Below, piece by piece: positions 10,260 to 21,544 of a stretch of 64,000 nucleotides of DNA. Made by a program: the position numbers and the translations under genes. The stretch is taken from contig OU452201.1 of NCBI GenBank assembly GCA_911728435.2, forward strand, positions 1,116,001 to 1,180,000. The letters run 5' to 3'. This stretch comes from Apoderus coryli (taxonomy: Eukaryota; Arthropoda; Insecta; Coleoptera; Attelabidae). A model generated the notes under the pieces. The model saw only the letters and a program-made list of their open reading frames with translations. It made no database searches and was not told the DNA's origin. The stretch's first letter is position 1, and every line of letters begins with the position of its first letter.

Positions 10260-11895
10260 CCACAGAAATCTTATATTATATATATATATATATATACTCT
10301 AGAATGATAATCCCGTAGTACAAAAATGTAACCAAAAGTGTAGAGCTGTCCATAATGCGCATGATCACCAGTAACTTATTTTTCAACAGGACCGGCTTTG
10401 ATTAAATGTAATATTACTGTTATAGGTATATTTAAAATTAAATTTTACCATTTGGTAACATTCAAATAAAAAAATGGAATAAAGGAATTTAAGAAATAAA
10501 AAATTACATTAAATATCTAAATACTTTATTGTCTAACAGGTACAACCCAATAATAATAAATCTAAGCAGAAACGAGAAATAAGTAAAAATTCTAATACTG
10601 GAAAATATCTTAAGGACTTGAGCATTCTAATTATTTATTTTATTATTATATAATATTTGTTTGCTTATACAACCACCTTAGGCGTCTTACCTCTCTATAG
10701 CCTTCAAAGAAGGGGTGCAAGAAACAGTGACTTCACAAATATTTTCAGTGTCCATGTAAACCACTTCCATATCATCCGTACTACTCGCAATAGTATTTTG
10801 TGACAAAACATGGTTGGTAGAACTTTTATTCTCAGCAATTTCATGGAGGATTCTATAATTAAGTATATTCCAGTTTAACAACAGAATTCAAACGAACTTT
10901 GTATACCTACACAACGTAGGAAATATATTCTTGACATACATATCATGCATTTTTGACAGACTGCTTTTAAGTAAACAGTGTCTTGATATCAAACGATTAA
11001 GAATTTAACTTCCACTCTCATATACATAATCTCTTCTTTTCAACAAAAGTTTGGGAACTGCATCGGGTACGAGGGTGATCCTCTTGCCGTCTTCTCTACA
11101 AATGATATCTTCTGCAGCGAAATGCTTACTGCATATGACATTCCCATCACATACATTTTCTGTACTAGGATCCCAATGCCCGCATCCAAACATCATGTCT
11201 TTTTTTTGTCAAGCTAAAAATGAGTATCATGTCAATGGTATCATATTGACTCAAACTGAGACTGTTAGAAACCCGAAACAATAACTTACTGAAAATATTT
11301 AATACCAGGAATGAGACCTTCATTTTTACACCACAACACTATACACCTCATTGTTTGTTAAATAAACGAACTAAAACCAAAATAACAAATATTAAAAACA
11401 ATTTTAATCACAAATAGGTATATCTATCAACAATTAAAATATACCACGAATAAAACCATAACTCAATTATAAAACCTATCTGAATTGTTGTGAAGCCGAC
11501 TCTGACAGATATTCCCACTACGAGAAACGTCATTTGCGAAAACAGACGCTGTTGCGAAATCTCCTAAATTTAATAAGATTTGGAAAAAAATGTTTCGTTC
11601 ATATTGCTGAAAACTAAACAGTATGCAATTTTACCGATAACATTTAATTATTTGCTTTTGTCAAGCAGTTTCGTATGACGCAACATATGGATTTATTTAT
11701 AAAACAGATATGTCGCATAAATTCTGTAAGGCGAACGACAAAATAGTTTTAAATATGGCAGCTCTGTACTGAAAATAAGTTACTGAGGAGCATGCGTAGA
11801 TCGTGAAAACTCTGCATACCCGTTACACTTTTTGGTATTCGGCTGGATTTAATTAGCATTCTAGAGTACATATATAATATAAGATTTCTATGGTT
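10260..11895 (-). mobile_element. TTAA-flanked TIR element carrying a THAP gene (Kolobok- or P-like)
   Basis: About 140 bp at each end (10,260-10,395 and 11,765-11,895) match as inverted repeats. Both begin CCACAGAAATC or CCATAGAAATC, run into a TATATA stretch and CTCTAGAATG, and end near a CAGTAACTTATTTT block. TTAA lies outside both ends (10,256-10,259; 11,896-11,899), although the right end has two extra bases. Inside is a spliced THAP gene. THAP domains occur in P and Kolobok transposases, and Kolobok elements duplicate TTAA. No catalytic domain is visible here, so it would be non-autonomous. Confidence 0.5.
10691..11351 (-). pseudogene. THAP-domain gene relic (three exons)
   Basis: Exon 1 (11,351-11,290) starts at an ATG and encodes MRCIVLWCKNEGLIPGIKYF, with the first Cys pair of a C2CH zinc finger, then a GTAAGT donor. 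Exon 2 (from 11,213) continues HLTKKRHDVWMRALG, a THAP core with its conserved Trp, then shifts frame by one base. The other frame (to 11,005) carries VICSKHFAAEDI, the last Cys and His, and LVPDAVPKLL, equivalent to the AVPTIF box. Exon 3 (10,852-10,691) has splice signals at both ends and no known motif. THAP fingers bind DNA. The frameshift and a missing donor after exon 2 argue against a working protein. Confidence 0.7.
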
Positions 11896-12012
11896 TTAAC
11901 AGCACTTATTGTCTTATGATCTGGGTGTCGCCTAGTTGGAAAGCATTCGCCGGCACGGGCATTCTTGTTGCAAACTCCAAGGGGTGGGGATTTTTTTTGA
12001 GCACCCGGTATA

Positions 12013-12984
12013 ATCTCGTTATTAAATTATACCCACATCTTTCCGTTAAGTTGGCGGTTACTATGATTATTTCTTCTCCCCTACAGCGTATCAATGCCCA
12101 AATATTTTTGACCAAACATATTTCTCATGAGCGCAGCACTATTCCAAAATATCTCCGGAACCAATAACAATAAAAGTTATTTTTGAAAAACAAATAGATG
12201 AACAATGAAGGCATGCTGTGAATATTAGGTTACACATTGTTACATTAAAATCCAAAATGTCAGCCGTAAAACTTTTTACGATTACATATTATTCATATTA
12301 TGTGTTTCATGTCAAACAATTTTAACGGCATCCATCAAAAATACCTGATGTTAGTTCTATTATAACAGCGAGCGCTTGGACTAGTTTAAGAAATACCATG
12401 GTTTATGTCGCTAGGCAGTGTTAAATTGATCATTTTGTTTATTTTAAAACTTATTAAATGGGTTTAGTCTATTTTCGAGATAATGTGTTTATACAAAATG
12501 TATTTTTCAATACCTACTACTTTAGATTTCAACTTCTTACAATACCGGGGAATTTCAATGAGGCTACGGATATGAGAATTTGGAACGCATGAAATGATTC
12601 GTTGTTTTTTTTTAATTCTCAATAACGCCCTCTATCTCAATTGGACTTCAAATCTAACTGCTAACGAAATACTCCAAACGACTGCTACTTCCTTTGAAGG
12701 ATTCTCTATGACAAAATTTTGAGTATTTATCAAGGCCCGAGGAGTATTCGATAAGATAATTTTTTTACTTTGTAGATATCAAAAATTTGATTGTCAATCT
12801 GACGTTTAATAATTTTCAATACAAAATGTATTAGTTTTAATCCAACAAATATTATTAATTTTTATTTAAAACTACAGTTGTGAAAAGTACAATTGGTAAA
12901 TGTTAAATTGGAAGAAGAGTTTGCTGAAGTTGACGGATTGTTAATTTCCACTGTTGAAGAAATTCCTCGCATGGTGTTGATTAT
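12013..12984. other. Unassigned stretch
   Basis: AT-rich. No gene supported. ATTGTCAATCTGACGTTTAA at about 12,790 has a diverged direct copy at about 13,695, flanking the repeat array and recombinase relic between them. Confidence 0.5.
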
Positions 12985-13280
12985 TTCACCATGACTTTCG
13001 CAATACAACTTCAAAGTTTAGCGCCTTTCGCTTTCAATTTGAGACTTTCGCAACACAACTTCAAAACGTAGCGACTTTCGCAACACAACTTCAAAACTTA
13101 GCGACATTGATTGAACGCGAAAGTTGCAAGCGAAAGTCGCTAAGTTTTGAAGTTGAGTTGCGAAAGTCGCAAATGAAAACGAAAGTCGCTAAGTTTTGAA
13201 ATTGTATTGCGAAATTGGCAAATTGAAAGCGAAAGTCGATAAGTTTTGAAATTGTGTTGCGAAAGTCGCAGTTTGATGAA
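12985..13280. repeat. Short direct/inverted repeat cluster (GACTTTCGCAACACAACTTC family)
   Basis: A ~50-60 bp unit built from GACTTTCGCAACACAACTTC plus AAAAC(G/T)TAGC occurs in + orientation at about 12,990, 13,042 and 13,074, then in reverse orientation at about 13,130, 13,180 and 13,240. The orientation switches near 13,110. Copies diverge slightly. Confidence 0.8.
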
Positions 13281-13690
13281 CTGCATTTTCGTTTGTTTGG
13301 ATCCTGCTGTAATATTTTAAGTTTTGTATTTCTTGCATCTCGCGCATTTTTGAATATCACACTGGTAAACGGGGCGAATACAATTTTGAAGTAATTGAAG
13401 TATTTTTCCTGGAGTAGACTACTCGTAGTATTCCAAATTGTTTTTACAGTTGCTTCTTTATATTCAGTTCTGTCAGCTTTTCTCATATTTACCGCATAAT
13501 CTTTCAATATATTAGCCAAATTATGCAAACTCGTTTCAGCATTCAGTTCGTATTCTCTGGTTGCACAAAACTCGAGAAATAGTTTCCATACATATTTTTT
13601 TGATTTGATTGTATTTTTTGGTATATTATTAGATAATAATATCATTAATTGCATCGTTAGATGCAATACCAAATCTTCGTGAAATTTTTA
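13091..13690 (-). pseudogene. Crypton-like tyrosine recombinase N-terminal domain relic
   Basis: The 193-codon frame reads SKKYVWKLFLEFCATREYEL, then LKDYAVNMRKADRTEYKEAT, and later FKNARDARNTKLKILQQDPN. This resembles the domain of Crypton-derived proteins (QRICH1/ZMYM/KIAA1958 type), where a WxxFxxFC block precedes F(K)xARDxxxxKRKEL. One base upstream, another frame continues the match (RRFGIASNDAINDIII up to about 13,690), so a frameshift separates the true N-terminus. After residue ~135 the frame runs into the repeat cluster and yields repeated DFRNxxSKLxDFR peptides. The catalytic recombinase domain is absent. Confidence 0.55.
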
Positions 13691-14156
13691 AACCAGTTGT
13701 CAGTTTGACGTTTAATTAATTTTTAATAAAAAAAACACCAAACTGAAAACACCACATGTAGATTATTATCGCTGTAATCCAGAGGTGATTGGATGAAATT
13801 TGACACATGACTTAAAATTAAGTAATTTGATTGGTTTACTATATTTAGTAAAAAATTATCGAAAAAATTTCTGTTTACTTAAACAAAGTTTAGCGAAACT
13901 TATGTTTAAGAGTACTTCATGCAAGTTTTGTCAACGACTATAGCCTGATAGGCCTATGGATAACATACAGAGCAGCTACCTAATCAATTCAGCGGCTAGG
14001 TTAATTTCTATAGGCTACCAAAACGTACCATCTGTCTCTAACACTGAATAAGTACGTACTTAATTAAAACTGAGTTTCTCTTACTTAACTATTCATAAAT
14101 TCTTAATAATAAACCGACTACGCAAATATTGTCCATAATAATAACAAAATGCCATT
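13691..14156. other. Unassigned stretch
   Basis: No gene or RNA recognised. Confidence 0.5.
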
Positions 14157-14640
14157 TTATGGGTGTTGTATCTTTTCATATAACAACAAAATTGCGGTAT
14201 AGTTCCTATCGTTCGAGAAAGTGAAGTAAAATGCGAGAACAACGTGATTTGGAGCTACCACAGTTCGTATACTGGGACACTCATAGTCCCTTCCAAACCG
14301 CACCATACGGCCACTTTGTTTGGAGTTTGGAGGACTATTTGTGGATTTTGTGAGCCCCATATATGCGACAATTTTGTTTGTTTACATAACCACCTAATTG
14401 AAAATGGGTCTCATCCTAAAGATGATTTTGTGGGGAAATGCGTTGTTTGCGTTTAGTTTTTCAGACGGCCAATTCACAAAAGTTCTACGCGAACAATGAT
14501 CGGCCGGCTTCAATTTCTGAACGAGTTGAACTTTACAAGCGTGAAGATGAAGATCTTTATGCGAAATGTTGCGCAAAGTGCCTCTGGTGACGCCCAATTG
14601 TTCCAAGACAAAACTCTCTTTTCAGAGTTAATAATAAAAA
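14157..14640 (-). pseudogene. Tc1-like transposase relic ('HLHPYKIQL' family)
   Basis: The minus strand reads QLGVTRGTLRNISHKDLHLH, then ACKVQLVQKLKPADHCSRRT and FPHKIIF. After a frame change comes LSHIWGSQNPQIV followed by VAVWCGLEGTMSVPVYE. Order and motifs match insect Tc1-like transposases with an N-terminal HTH and a DDE core (KIIFSDEAHF, VWCGL). The DE(A)HF aspartate position reads RMRPIF because of a frame change. Several frameshifts make it inactive. Confidence 0.7.
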
Positions 14641-14657
14641 AAAATTAAAATACATTT

Positions 14658-16982
14658 GAAGTGTTAAAATTTTAAAGCTCTTTTTTACATTAATCTTGAT
14701 TTACTGATTATAATCTGCATTTAATCGTGATTTTAATCATGTCAACCATGATTTGAAGAGATGTATGGTACTAAATCTTGTGTAATAAATCATTCACGAT
14801 AGTTTTTACAATTTTCAGCGCCCATCATCAGTAGTGGTAAAATTTTTCTCTTATATAGGTACGTAGATTGCAAACTCGCATACTAGATTGTTGAGAAATG
14901 TTAATCTACCGCAATTAAGGTTGACCAGATACTGTTTTCAGATTTGGTCATTACAATTTTATGCATTTAAAAGCTAATCTGTGTAAAGTATGATTATTCG
15001 TTTGAAATAATATTATGTAAAAATAGAGAAGTCCTTGTTGTCGCTACATAAATTATTACTGATTTCACTATGCATTACGCCCATAAAGTAGTAAAGAGTA
15101 GTAGAGTATTGTAGACCTTTAGGCCAAAGATAAGTTGTATATTATTGCCAAGAATTTCTTATTGAAATTACACACAAATTAGTTTAGACGTGTAGGTACC
15201 TATACAAATAATGTTTAATAAAATTAGCACGTATCAGTTTTCAATTTGGCCTTTTGTTTTAATAACACAGTAATAAACTAAAACAATGTATACATAGTTG
15301 TTGTTTCTATTATTGAGAAATTTTGTTTTTCGCCATTTTGGGTCAATTATTACAAATAATGCTCTATTGAACAATGATACAGGTAAAACGGGCACACGAA
15401 TAAAAACATTATTTTAAGTTTTGAATTAAGAAAATGCGTGTGCATATCACTCTACCATAAACATGCACGCATACAGAAAATTTATTCTTAGAAATCGGTA
15501 GTATAAAAGTTATTTTTAGAACTTTTCCTGCTTTCCATATCGTCCATATCACGTGACACAAATTAGGTATCGGAATATATAACGAACTATACCTACATGT
15601 ATTAGAGGATCAACATACCATTCGGCTTGCTTACCTGTAGTTAGTACTAAATAAAAATCACATGGAAAAAAATCTTGTAATGCCATCTATGTGTCATTCT
15701 GCGATTTATTGAATGACCTAATATTATAGAGACAGTATAACGAACTAACAATCATCTTCACTGGGCGGGATTAAATTAACCATAGTTCAGCTCTAAAGAA
15801 AAAAATAGTGTAATTGATTACGGGCAAATATAAATGTATTAATTTTAGATAGAGTAAACTAAAATTTTTCTAATTTATACAATAGGTCTACCGATTTTCA
15901 ATTCCTTAAGTATAATTGAGAACGTATTATATTTTACCTGTTTATGGCCTTCAGAAAAACAACGCAAGCACACATGTTGGGAATTTCCCATTATATACCT
16001 ATAAAACATGCTAAAATCACCCCCAATAAATGGGCAATAAAACCTGAGACGTGAATTTACTACCTGCTAATATCTATAATAGTTAAAATATGTAATTCAA
16101 ATTTAATAAACACTGTTAGAATTTAATAGAATTTTTGCACTCAACTAGTAAGATTTTTAGCTCTCTTTTTAGAATGCTTAAGATGTATTGGACTTTTATG
16201 GGCAAATAGACTGAACCAAGTTATAAAAGATAAGGGCCATTGTGCTGCGAAATTAAGCGAAGTTATTAATGTTTTTTAAAAAATTTGTGTGATTTTTTTA
16301 GACAAGTAAGCTCAATCTTTTAAACAGTTTGTTTAGAAATATTTGTTTTTCAAAATAACAATTGGTAATTTGATTTAATGTACCTGATTTTCTTTTTCAA
16401 AAAATCACTGCGTTTATATTCATTTTGATTTTGGAAAACTGATAACAATTTTAATTGTCGCGCGAGCACATAATATACTTGAATTTTATAAAAATATAGC
16501 GGCACATTTGCTGTGTAATCCATTTAAAACATTATTATCTTATCAAAAACCAATAGAAGCTGACACTCTCACTGAAGTGGTTAACTTGTTTTATGTAAAC
16601 ATAATAAAACAGTAATAAGGAACACGATACGATACGATAAAAAATTGTGAATAATAATGTAGTCGTTTTGATAGTGGAAAATGTTTGAAATGGGTTAATT
16701 GTATCAAATGTGCCCCATAATATTGCACTATTTTTAATGTCTAACTTTAAGGCTCTTTATCTTGTTAACGAGGGGCGTAAGGAACTCTCCTGGTACACCC
16801 TGTATAATGATACTTGTCAATTGTTCAAGCTTGAATGACTTTCCGGCATCTTTTCTGGTCTTTTAAGCTGTAGTAACATGTTCTAATCAGGTTTGACATG
16901 AACAAAACTTCAATTTTAATCAGCATGATTGTTTTTTAAATCATGATTAATTTAAAAAAGAGTTTTAAAATTTCAACACTTC
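14658..16982. mobile_element. 2.3-kb block bounded by inverted repeats
   Basis: GAAGTGTTAAAATTTTAAAG at 14,658 and its near-exact reverse complement ending at 16,982 start inverted repeats of ~80 bp, including CTCTTTTTTACATTAATC versus its partner with two changes. The interior is AT-rich with no recognisable coding. A TACACCCTGTATA phrase lies at about 16,793, and a dispersed 40-bp block lies at 15,652-15,691. It could be a non-autonomous DNA transposon; target duplications were not found. Confidence 0.45.
15652..15691 (-). repeat. Dispersed 40-bp block with TAGATGGCATTAC core
   Basis: The reverse complement reads CATAGATGGCATTACAAG, then a T run and CCATGTGATTTTTA. An equivalent block at 29,461-29,500 on the + strand has CATAGATGGCGTTACTAG and CCATATGATTTTTA. 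The TAGATGGC core resembles insect CTCF half-sites, but that link is speculative. Confidence 0.6.
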
Positions 16983-17167
16983 TAGATCGAAAAAGTCCTT
17001 AACTTAACAGTTTTTACCAGATCTGTTGTACTTATATGGTTTTAGTAGTACATTTTTTGAGCATTTGCTAGTATACTGGGACCGGTAATAGACAAAAAGT
17101 GGTGTTAGCTTGTTTTGGCAATAACCCAATGATATAATATCGTTTTTATTTAATCATACATTTATTA

Positions 17168-19175
17168 TCCTTTAAAAAATACAAAATCACTAGAGACAAT
17201 AAAGTTTCGAATTCAATTTAAAAATTCGAGACGTTTGTGTAAGGAAGAGCAGAAGGTTGCGTTTAGTGAGTATATCTCTAGAGTGCAGAGTTCTTTCAAT
17301 GACGATCCTCAAAATTTTTGGTCTTTTTTCCATAACAAAACTGGAACCTCGCGTATCCCAGCCACTATGTGGAAGGACGATCAATCTTACTCTAATCCTC
17401 AAGCCATTGTCGACTCGTTTGCTACTTTCTTCCATAGTGTTTTTCTTAAATCATCTAGTTATCTTGCGCCGAATGTCCTGGAAGCTCTAATACTGTCAAT
17501 ATCGGGCAGATTGAGCTGTCAGACATATTTGCAGCTTCTAAACGCCTTAAAAATAAATTTACCTCTTGTCCGAGATTGCATTTCTGTCTTAGCTCTTCCA
17601 TTACAGTCAATTTTCAATTTAATTTTGAAGTCGGGAATGTATCCGGATCTATGGAAGGTATCTAAAGTTGTTCCAGTCTTTAAATCCGGCGAAAAGTCTC
17701 ATATTAATAATTATCGCCCAATTTCTCTATTGTGCAATTTTTCTAAATTATTTGAATCAATTTTATATGACCGGATCTATACAGCTGTGAGACGTCAGAT
17801 TTCACCTAACCAGCATGGTTTTATGTGTGGCCGGTCCACTGTCACCAATCTGTCAGTTATTACCCACTGTATCTCTGAAACTCGATCACGGCGGTCAACT
17901 GGATGTAATCTATACTGATTTCACCAAAGCCTTTGATAGGCTAGACCATGGCATATTGCTGAGTAAACTGCATACGTATGATGGATTTCCTTCCGGCTTG
18001 ATATCTTTATGCAACTCATACTTGCATGATCGGAAACAATATGTCTTTTACAACGGCTTTAAATCCTGTTTTTACTCGGCTACGTCAGGAGTACCCCAGG
18101 GTTCTAACTTAGGTCCATTGTTGTTCCTTCTTTTCATCAATGACCTGGACCCGTGTTTACTTCAGCGTATTCTATTTTTCGCAGATGACTTAAAAATCTT
18201 CGCCTCCATAGATTCAGTAGCAGATTGCATAAACCTGCAGCATGATCTGTGTGCTCTAGAAAGGTGGTGCGACAGTAACAAATTGTCTCTTAACATTCGT
18301 GAATTCACATGTCTGAGTTTTACACGTAAAACAACGTTTATTGACTATCCGTATGCAATCTCCACAAATAAACTTGAACTATGTCGGGTATTCACGGATC
18401 TTGGTGTTACCTTCGATCAGAGGTTCCAGTTTTTGGAGCATATGGAAAGAATGGTTGGTGAAGCATCTCGCATGTATGGCTTTATAATGCGTAACTGCAA
18501 AGGCTTCAATAATACCTCTGCCCTTATCACCTTGTTCAATGCCTATGTGAGGTCAAAATTGGAGTATTCTTCCATCATCTGGTATCCTCAGTATAATATT
18601 CATAAACTAGAGATCGAGCAAATTCAACGTATATTTTTGAAATATTTAGTTTTTAGAACCGATGGTGCTTATCCAGTAAGAGGTTTCGATCATGAATTGT
18701 TACTATCACGTTTTGACGTTCAGAGTCTGGAGTACCGAAGAATTCAGAGCTCATTAACCATCTTATATAAATTGCTTAGAGGAAAAATCGACTGCTCTTT
18801 TCTGCTATCTTGCTTGAATTTGTTAGTTCCTAGGTTGAATACCAGATTGCATTTAACATTTCACTTACACAGAGCTAGTACCAATGTACTGTTAAGATCG
18901 CCTGTTCATGTCATGTGTTCTAATTTTAATAGAGTTTCTGATAGGTATGACATTTTTACAACTACAGTCAATCACTTGAAAATGGTAGCTGCAGAGACAT
19001 TTGTGGTTAGGTGTGCGGAATTAATTAGGATTTATAAATTAGTATTTTAGTTTATTTAAGCATTTAATTTTTTAGTTTGTAATATTGTCCTTTAAATGGA
19101 AAACTGTTGGGCAATAAACGCTTTATTTATGTATTGCCCTATCTGTTGGGCAATAAAGCATTTATATAAGAAAGC
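17168..19175 (+). mobile_element. Non-LTR retrotransposon (jockey/CR1-like), 5'-truncated
   Basis: RT relic with FKSGEKSHINNYRPISLLCN (RT finger), YTDFTKAFDRLDH (motif A), SGVPQGSNLGPLLFLLFIND (motif B) and FFADDLKIF (motif C). The 3' end carries TTGGGCAATAAACGC and TTTAT-rich sequence twice (about 19,106 and 19,144). The same GGGCAATAAACGCTTATTTA end is found on the element at 21.5-22.6 kb, so they are one family. No endonuclease domain remains, as usual for 5' truncation. Confidence 0.85.
17235..19050 (+). pseudogene. RT ORF broken by one frameshift
   Basis: Two overlapping frames, 17,235-17,918 and 17,815-19,050, together give a ~590-residue RT protein. The switch lies near 17,880, between HGFMCGRSTVTNLS and the QLDVIYTDFTKAFD block. 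Catalytic FADD and the following WCDSNKLSLN and LGVTFD thumb blocks are intact. Apart from the frameshift the coding region is well kept, suggesting moderate age. Confidence 0.85.
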
Positions 19176-19680
19176 CAAGGACTCTGATCATATCCCCGAA
19201 CGGGGTAAACACCATTCTGTCTCCAAAGCCGATACTTTAGGACACTGTCTGTTTATGAACCGAGTAAAATGGACTCACACACTTAAATGATACCAACACA
19301 ATCTTGTTGTGTGTAATCTGTTTTACCTCATGTATAGCATGAGTTTAATGAAACTAGATCGTTTTGATTTATATTATAAACAACCTTAATATAAAATTTA
19401 TATTGTTTGTGGATTTCCACAACAATCTATTTACTTTATAATCTCGGGACAGGAACAATCACAATATTTATTATAAAACGAAATAATAATATTTTTTTAC
19501 TCAACACAGGTGTTTGTTTTCGTGTAATGTAATGTCATATTCATATTCATGTTTGATGTTTTTTTGTACACGGATGTTTTTGTAAGAATGGACTGATGAT
19601 GGCTTGTTGAGCCGAAACTAGTTTCCTTTTTTTTTATAACTGAATTAAAGATTTTGTGGAGTTGACTTTGGAAGTTTTTG
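19176..19680 (+). mobile_element. Penelope-like terminal fragment with hammerhead-like core (tentative)
   Basis: At 19,593-19,618 CTGATGA is followed by a U, a 4-bp stem GGCT/AGCC with a UGUUG loop, and GAAAC. This layout matches the core of hammerhead ribozymes described in Penelope-like retroelements, and the 7.3-kb palindrome has the same arrangement with a different stem. Flanking sequence contains TTTGTGGATTTCCACAACAA, a small perfect hairpin. No RT or GIY-YIG coding is visible. Limits are approximate. Confidence 0.35.
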
Positions 19681-20397
19681 TTTGTTTTCTTTTATTTGAA
19701 TATTTATTATATTATCAGAAAAGTTATAATAAGCATTCTGCTACATTTTACTTTTGCAATGAATCATAGCAGGCCAGGCCTTTGAGGAGTAAGAGAGGAA
19801 ATGAAGATATAGAGAGACGTTTAATGAGAGAAGCAAGTGTCCCCTTTTATCTCCAGTCCCATTGATGCATTGTAATTTAAGGCAACACTTCGCGCCTGTT
19901 TTGCTTGAAATCCCACGATAAATTGAAGTTTCTGGTATTTATATTAAATCAATGACCACAATCACAATATCGCCTTCTGTTAATATCATTTTACCAGTGA
20001 ATTAGACTGTGCCTCGCTAAATGATGGTATTAAATGTTAAACCAAATAAGTAAATAAACACATGTTCGATATAATATTTCACATAGCAAAACACATCTCT
20101 CAAGTATATTATATTATTGTTTTTTTTTCTTATAGCATGCGAGTGTACATCGAATGGTTTGTATTTGATCCGTCAAGCAATTTGATTGCTAATGTTATTA
20201 TGCATTAATAGATAATGCTTCCTGCATTATTAATGTCTTCTGTTAGGCTTTGGTTTGTTGGTTTTTATAATATTGTTTCAGATTTGACACAGTGTAATTA
20301 TTATTTAAACAGATTTAGTTATAATTATGGCTTCGAATCCCAACTGTGACAATGTTTTTTTTTTTTTGAAGTTTTGAATAAAGAAGTTAGTTTGCAC
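19681..20397. other. Unassigned stretch
   Basis: No gene or repeat boundary recognised. GGCTTCGAATCCC at about 20,332 resembles a Pol III B box, but no A box pairs with it. Confidence 0.5.
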
Positions 20398-21032
20398 TGC
20401 CCTTTTAAAGGTTACTGATGATATATTAGAAGCTACAGATCGTGGTGAGCTTACCGCACTTGTCTTGTTGGATTATTCTAAAGCTTTTGACAAACTAAAT
20501 CATCAGTTGCTTTTAGCTATTTTAAAATATCTTGGTTTTAGCAGTCATGCTTGTCCATCTTTGATAGAAAGATATCTTACGGGACGACTGCAGTCTGTGA
20601 AACTAAATGGACAAGTATCCAGTCGAATGGGGATTTCCAGTGGTGTTCCACAGGGATCTATCCTGGGGCCGCTTTTTTTCATCCTTTATACATCTCAGCT
20701 TTGTACCTACCTAAAACATACACATTTACACCTTTACGCTGATGATTCACAAATTTACCTATCTTTCAAGCCAGAACACATCTTAGAAGGTAACACTAAA
20801 CTTAATGAGGACCTTGGATTGTTGGTGGATGCTTCTGCTAAACATTGTTTGGAGCTAAATCCGAGGAAGTGTCAGCTGCTGATCTTTGGACGTACATCCA
20901 TAAGAAATCAATATTCAAACCGCCTAAAAATTATAAATTATACTTAGGTTAAGATAGGAAGCTAAGCTTCAACTTCGCCTGTTGTAATATGATATATATT
21001 GCAATAAAGTCATTATTATTATTATTATATAT
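20398..21032 (+). mobile_element. Internally deleted non-LTR element
   Basis: The frame 20,398-20,947 encodes RT motifs LLDYSKAFDKLNH, SGVPQGSILGPLFFILYTSQ and LYADDSQIY, then stops after about 60 further residues. A 3' end with GCAATAAAG and (ATT)n follows immediately, so the C-terminal ~300 codons were lost by internal deletion. Sequence differs clearly from the neighbouring LINE family at 17-19 kb. Confidence 0.8.
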
Positions 21033-21544
21033 ATTATTAAAGTTTTGGGGCGACACAACGGATTTTTTTATTCGTTTCATCATTAGCTACTTAGTATTCA
21101 GTATGTTAATGATACCGCATGATGATCCAATCGAGTTGTGAGGTCAAAAGATTTTAAATTAAAAAAAAAAAAAAAGAGGAAGAAAGATCTGGTTAAAAAA
21201 CTCCTCTTAATTGTTAGGTACTAAAGCCAAGGGTTAGGGTTTATTTTAATTGAAGCACATAATAAATTCGCCTATAAATGCGGGCTCTACCCTAAAACTA
21301 CATGGTACACTTAATATCACTTATATATTTTCACGTAATTAAGTCGAATTAAAAATTACGGATCTAAATCCCTTATATGGGTAGATATTTTCTATTTTCA
21401 AGCCCATATAAGTCAAAATATCTTCATAGGCGAATTATATTAAATTTATTTCTACCTATTTAGCTGTTTACTTATATGGCATCTACTTATCTACAGTGTG
21501 TCTCAAAACACGAATGTCAATAATGATAACAACAACCTTCTGTA
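21033..21544. other. Unassigned stretch with a shared short repeat
   Basis: AAGTTTTGGGGCGACACAAC at 21,044 repeats the phrase near 1,677. A run of about 18 A lies near 21,160. No gene. Confidence 0.5.

Larger units (their letters stand above)
9905..12008 (-). mobile_element. Tc1/mariner-superfamily element, interrupted
   Basis: The left end, GAGGGTGTCCCAAGAAAATC at 9905, and the right end (GATTTTTTTTGAGCACCCGG ending at 12,008) are imperfect inverted repeats of ~28 bp, each followed outward by TATA (9901-9904, 12,009-12,012). This is consistent with TA target duplication. A transposase C-terminus lies on the minus strand near the left end. The middle is occupied by a different element (10,260-11,895), so most of the original transposase is gone. 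Confidence 0.55.

Noticed and set aside
13091..13672. Complete 193-residue host protein
   Set aside because: The real N-terminal match lies in another frame and the C-terminal third is translated repeat array; treated as a relic.
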